64,000 bases of DNA from Dromaius novaehollandiae (Eukaryota; Chordata; Aves; Casuariiformes; Dromaiidae): assembly GCF_036370855.1 (NCBI RefSeq), contig NC_088102.1, positions 65,853,601 to 65,917,600 on the forward strand, read 5' to 3'. The first letter of the stretch is position 1, and every line of letters begins with the position of its first letter. A program made the position numbers and the translations under genes. The notes under the pieces were generated by a model that saw nothing but the letters and a program-made list of their open reading frames with translations, was not told where the DNA came from and ran no database searches. Below are positions 62,156-64,000 of this stretch, in pieces.

Positions 62156-63195
62156 TATTACTACAGCCCGTGGCGCAGTCACTTCTGTGGATGGGTAGTG
62201 GTGGGGCGGGCAGCGGCGCGGTGCTGGGAGAAGAGGCTAAGCCCACCCTCCTTCCAGCACCCCTTGCCCTCCGGCAGCCTGCCTCTTCTCCCCCCGAGCT
62301 TAGCATGACGCTAAGGCAGGGAACCGGCTTATTCATTTTAGACTAAGGCGGGCCGAGGCCGAAGGGGGCACCTCTGCTTTCAGCGCGGAAGCTAAATCCC
62401 TGGCTTTATCGTCTTCCCGCGCCTCCACGGCTTCGGGCTCTGGTTAAGCTGCTACGCGGTAACTGGGAAAAACTGAGATGGGCTTTTTGCTATAGCACCG
62501 TGACCGAGCGGCTCGGAGAAACAGCTAAATCTTCGGGGAAAATCATCAGTTTTATCTCGCGGGGCTCAGTTATCGCTAACCCATCTGCGCTTCCTTGAGA
62601 GCGACGCCGCAGCTCCGGCGCCCGCCGCCCCCACGCAGGGATGGGGGGACCGAGCAGGCCGTGGGGCGAGAAGGGAAACGACCGCGGGGTTATCAGGCGA
62701 AGCGCTTACCCTTGACAGTAACTTCAACTTGACACTGTCCAACTGGTAATGTTTTTATTTCCCCCCCCATATCAGTGAAATTCTTGCAGGAGGCTGCACG
62801 GTGTTAGAGGAAACTGCAAATTTGTATAATGACAAGCAGACGTTTGGAGGCTTTTTAGCCCCGATTCCACAAGAGCAAAAAAAAAAACGCCAGGGGCATG
62901 TTTAACATGGTACCCATGCGATGCTCAAACGCGGCCGCGCTCCCCCCGATTTTCTTCGGTCCTGGTGGAAAAAGAAAGGCCCCGAGCAGGGCCGAGGCGC
63001 GGGCTGCTCATCCCCCTGGCTTCGGCGCACGCAGCTGGGAATGCCGCCTCCCGGCAACTGGGGGGAGCCGGGAGCGCCGCGCGCCCGGGGGAACCCGATA
63101 GCCCCCGGCTGCAGCCGCCGCCGGCGCTTTTGCAAACCATTTTTTCCCCCCATCTGTTAACCGGCCTCTAGACACAGATGTTGAAGAAATGCAAA
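62155..63195. other. Gap between convergent PHLDA2 and SLC22A18
   Basis: About 1 kb of GC-rich sequence separates the predicted transcript ends. Several short open frames occur but none is recognised. Read-through from either side could overlap here. Confidence 0.6.
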
Positions 63196-63315
63196 GCAGC
63201 ATTTAAAACGTTTTATTCCAGGTGCGCAGAAGCAAAAGGAAATCGCAAACATTGCATTTTTGTTCATTTCCGTGGAAAAAGTAAGGGGTGACGTCCTCGC
63301 CGCCGAGCTACAGGC
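63195..63315 (-). other. SLC22A18: SLC22A18 3'UTR with poly(A) signal
   Basis: On the minus strand, AATAAA (TTTATT on the plus strand, 63212-63217) lies about 100 bases after the stop codon. The 3'UTR is therefore short, and its end is an estimate. Confidence 0.7.
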
Positions 63316-63500
63316 CTATAGGCCTCTCTCCTTCAGCGGGATGTTACTCTTTAAGAGGTAAACGAACAAACCGACGTTGACAACTAGCTGCAAGCACCCG
63401 AAGGAGGAGACGCCGAACTGCTTGTACAGGAGGCCGCCGACGGTCGGCCCCACGGTCCGGGTGAGGGGCTGGACCGAGGCGCAGATGCCCAGCATGGTGC
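63316..63500 (-). CDS. SLC22A18: Organic cation transporter-like SLC22A18, terminal exon only
   Basis: Major facilitator superfamily transporter with 12 membrane segments. Only the last exon is inside the window. It reads GTMLGICASVQPLTRTVGPT, then VGGLLYKQFG, a hydrophobic final helix LQLVVNVGLFVYLL, and ends NIPLKERGL with TAG at 63316-63318. The acceptor TCTCTGCAG on the minus strand ends at 63501, and the exon begins in phase 1 (the first Gly codon is split). The TVGPTVGGLLY block is typical of the family's C-terminal half and matches vertebrate SLC22A18. Its position next to PHLDA2 in convergent orientation matches mammals. Upstream exons lie beyond the right edge. Confidence 0.9.
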
Positions 63501-64000
63501 CTGCAGAGACACCGCGCGTCAGCCCGCCGCGGCCCCCTTCGCCCCCGGCCCCTAATAGATAAACCTGCAGACGGGGACGAAACGCGGCGCGCGGGGAGGG
63601 CGCTCGCCCCGGGGGGGGGGGCCGCGGCCGGACCCTCGGCCCAGGCGAACGAGCCCGCGGCCGCCTGACTCTCCGGGCAGGTTTCGCAGTTACCTCCTTC
63701 CCTCCCGGGAGCTGAATTAGCCTAATTGCTAGGTACAACCGCCAAGCTGGCTCTTACGTCTGAGGAGGAGCTTCTTTTTTTGGCCCTTTTTTTATTTCGG
63801 CGCAGAAACCCCTTCTCCCCGCAGGCCGGGTTCTCCCTTCGCACCGCCGCAGCGACCGCGGTGCTGAGAAAGAGCAGCTCTGCGCACGGGGCTTCAGGTA
63901 GAGCCCTCAGACCGGTGCCCTAGAGATGTAAATCTCAGCTTTAAGTGAACCTGCAGGTTTTTGACAGGGTGACAGCGAGGGTTTTGCACCACGGCAGACG
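63501..64000 (-). other. SLC22A18: SLC22A18 intron (partial), GC-rich
   Basis: Sequence beyond the acceptor is GC-rich with a G run near 63610. I do not see the penultimate exon before the window edge. The open frame continuing upstream of the acceptor on the minus strand is intronic. Confidence 0.6.

Noticed and set aside
1-64000. CR1 LINEs, LTR elements, tRNA genes, CRISPR arrays
   Set aside because: I saw no clear CR1 3' end, no paired LTRs, no tRNA cloverleaf with A and B boxes, and no regularly spaced direct repeats with unique spacers. Old diverged copies could be missed by eye.

Overview
The window is vertebrate nuclear DNA, most likely from a bird; another sauropsid is possible and I cannot name the species. 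The reasons are intron-split genes with GT-AG boundaries, proteins close to mammalian CARS1, NAP1L4, PHLDA2 and SLC22A18, compact introns, few recognisable interspersed repeats, and a very GC-rich, G-run-rich right end. This is the segment orthologous to the human 11p15.5 imprinted domain (human order SLC22A18-PHLDA2-NAP1L4-CARS1), seen here in the opposite orientation.

Layout. 1-17.3 kb: the last 13 coding exons (+) of CARS1, cytosolic cysteinyl-tRNA synthetase, from the zinc-site and KMSKS part of the catalytic domain to the stop codon. 17.3-25.1 kb: AT-rich intergenic DNA with microsatellites. 25.1-26.0 kb: CpG-island promoter and non-coding exon 1 of NAP1L4 (+). 29.6-50.6 kb: 14 coding exons of NAP1L4, a histone chaperone, which assemble into a frame-consistent 385-residue protein. 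Two of its introns each carry an H/ACA snoRNA-like sequence that I assign to the SNORA54 family. 51.9-60.2 kb: intergenic; composition changes sharply near 54-55 kb from AT-rich to GC-rich, with a G-tract minisatellite, several simple repeats and a CpG-rich domain. 60.4-62.2 kb: PHLDA2 (+), a single coding exon plus a 3'UTR exon, separated by an intron filled with a polypyrimidine minisatellite. 63.2-63.5 kb: the terminal coding exon of SLC22A18 (-), convergent with PHLDA2.

The genes do not form one pathway. CARS1 charges tRNA-Cys, NAP1L4 handles histones, PHLDA2 is a small PH-domain growth regulator and SLC22A18 is a membrane transporter. Their order is conserved with mammals, where part of the block is imprinted; birds are not known to imprint. 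The strongest less-obvious signal is the pair of SNORA54-like copies, whose stems differ by matched changes on both strands. All exon borders were read by eye from splice consensus and protein similarity, without alignment software.
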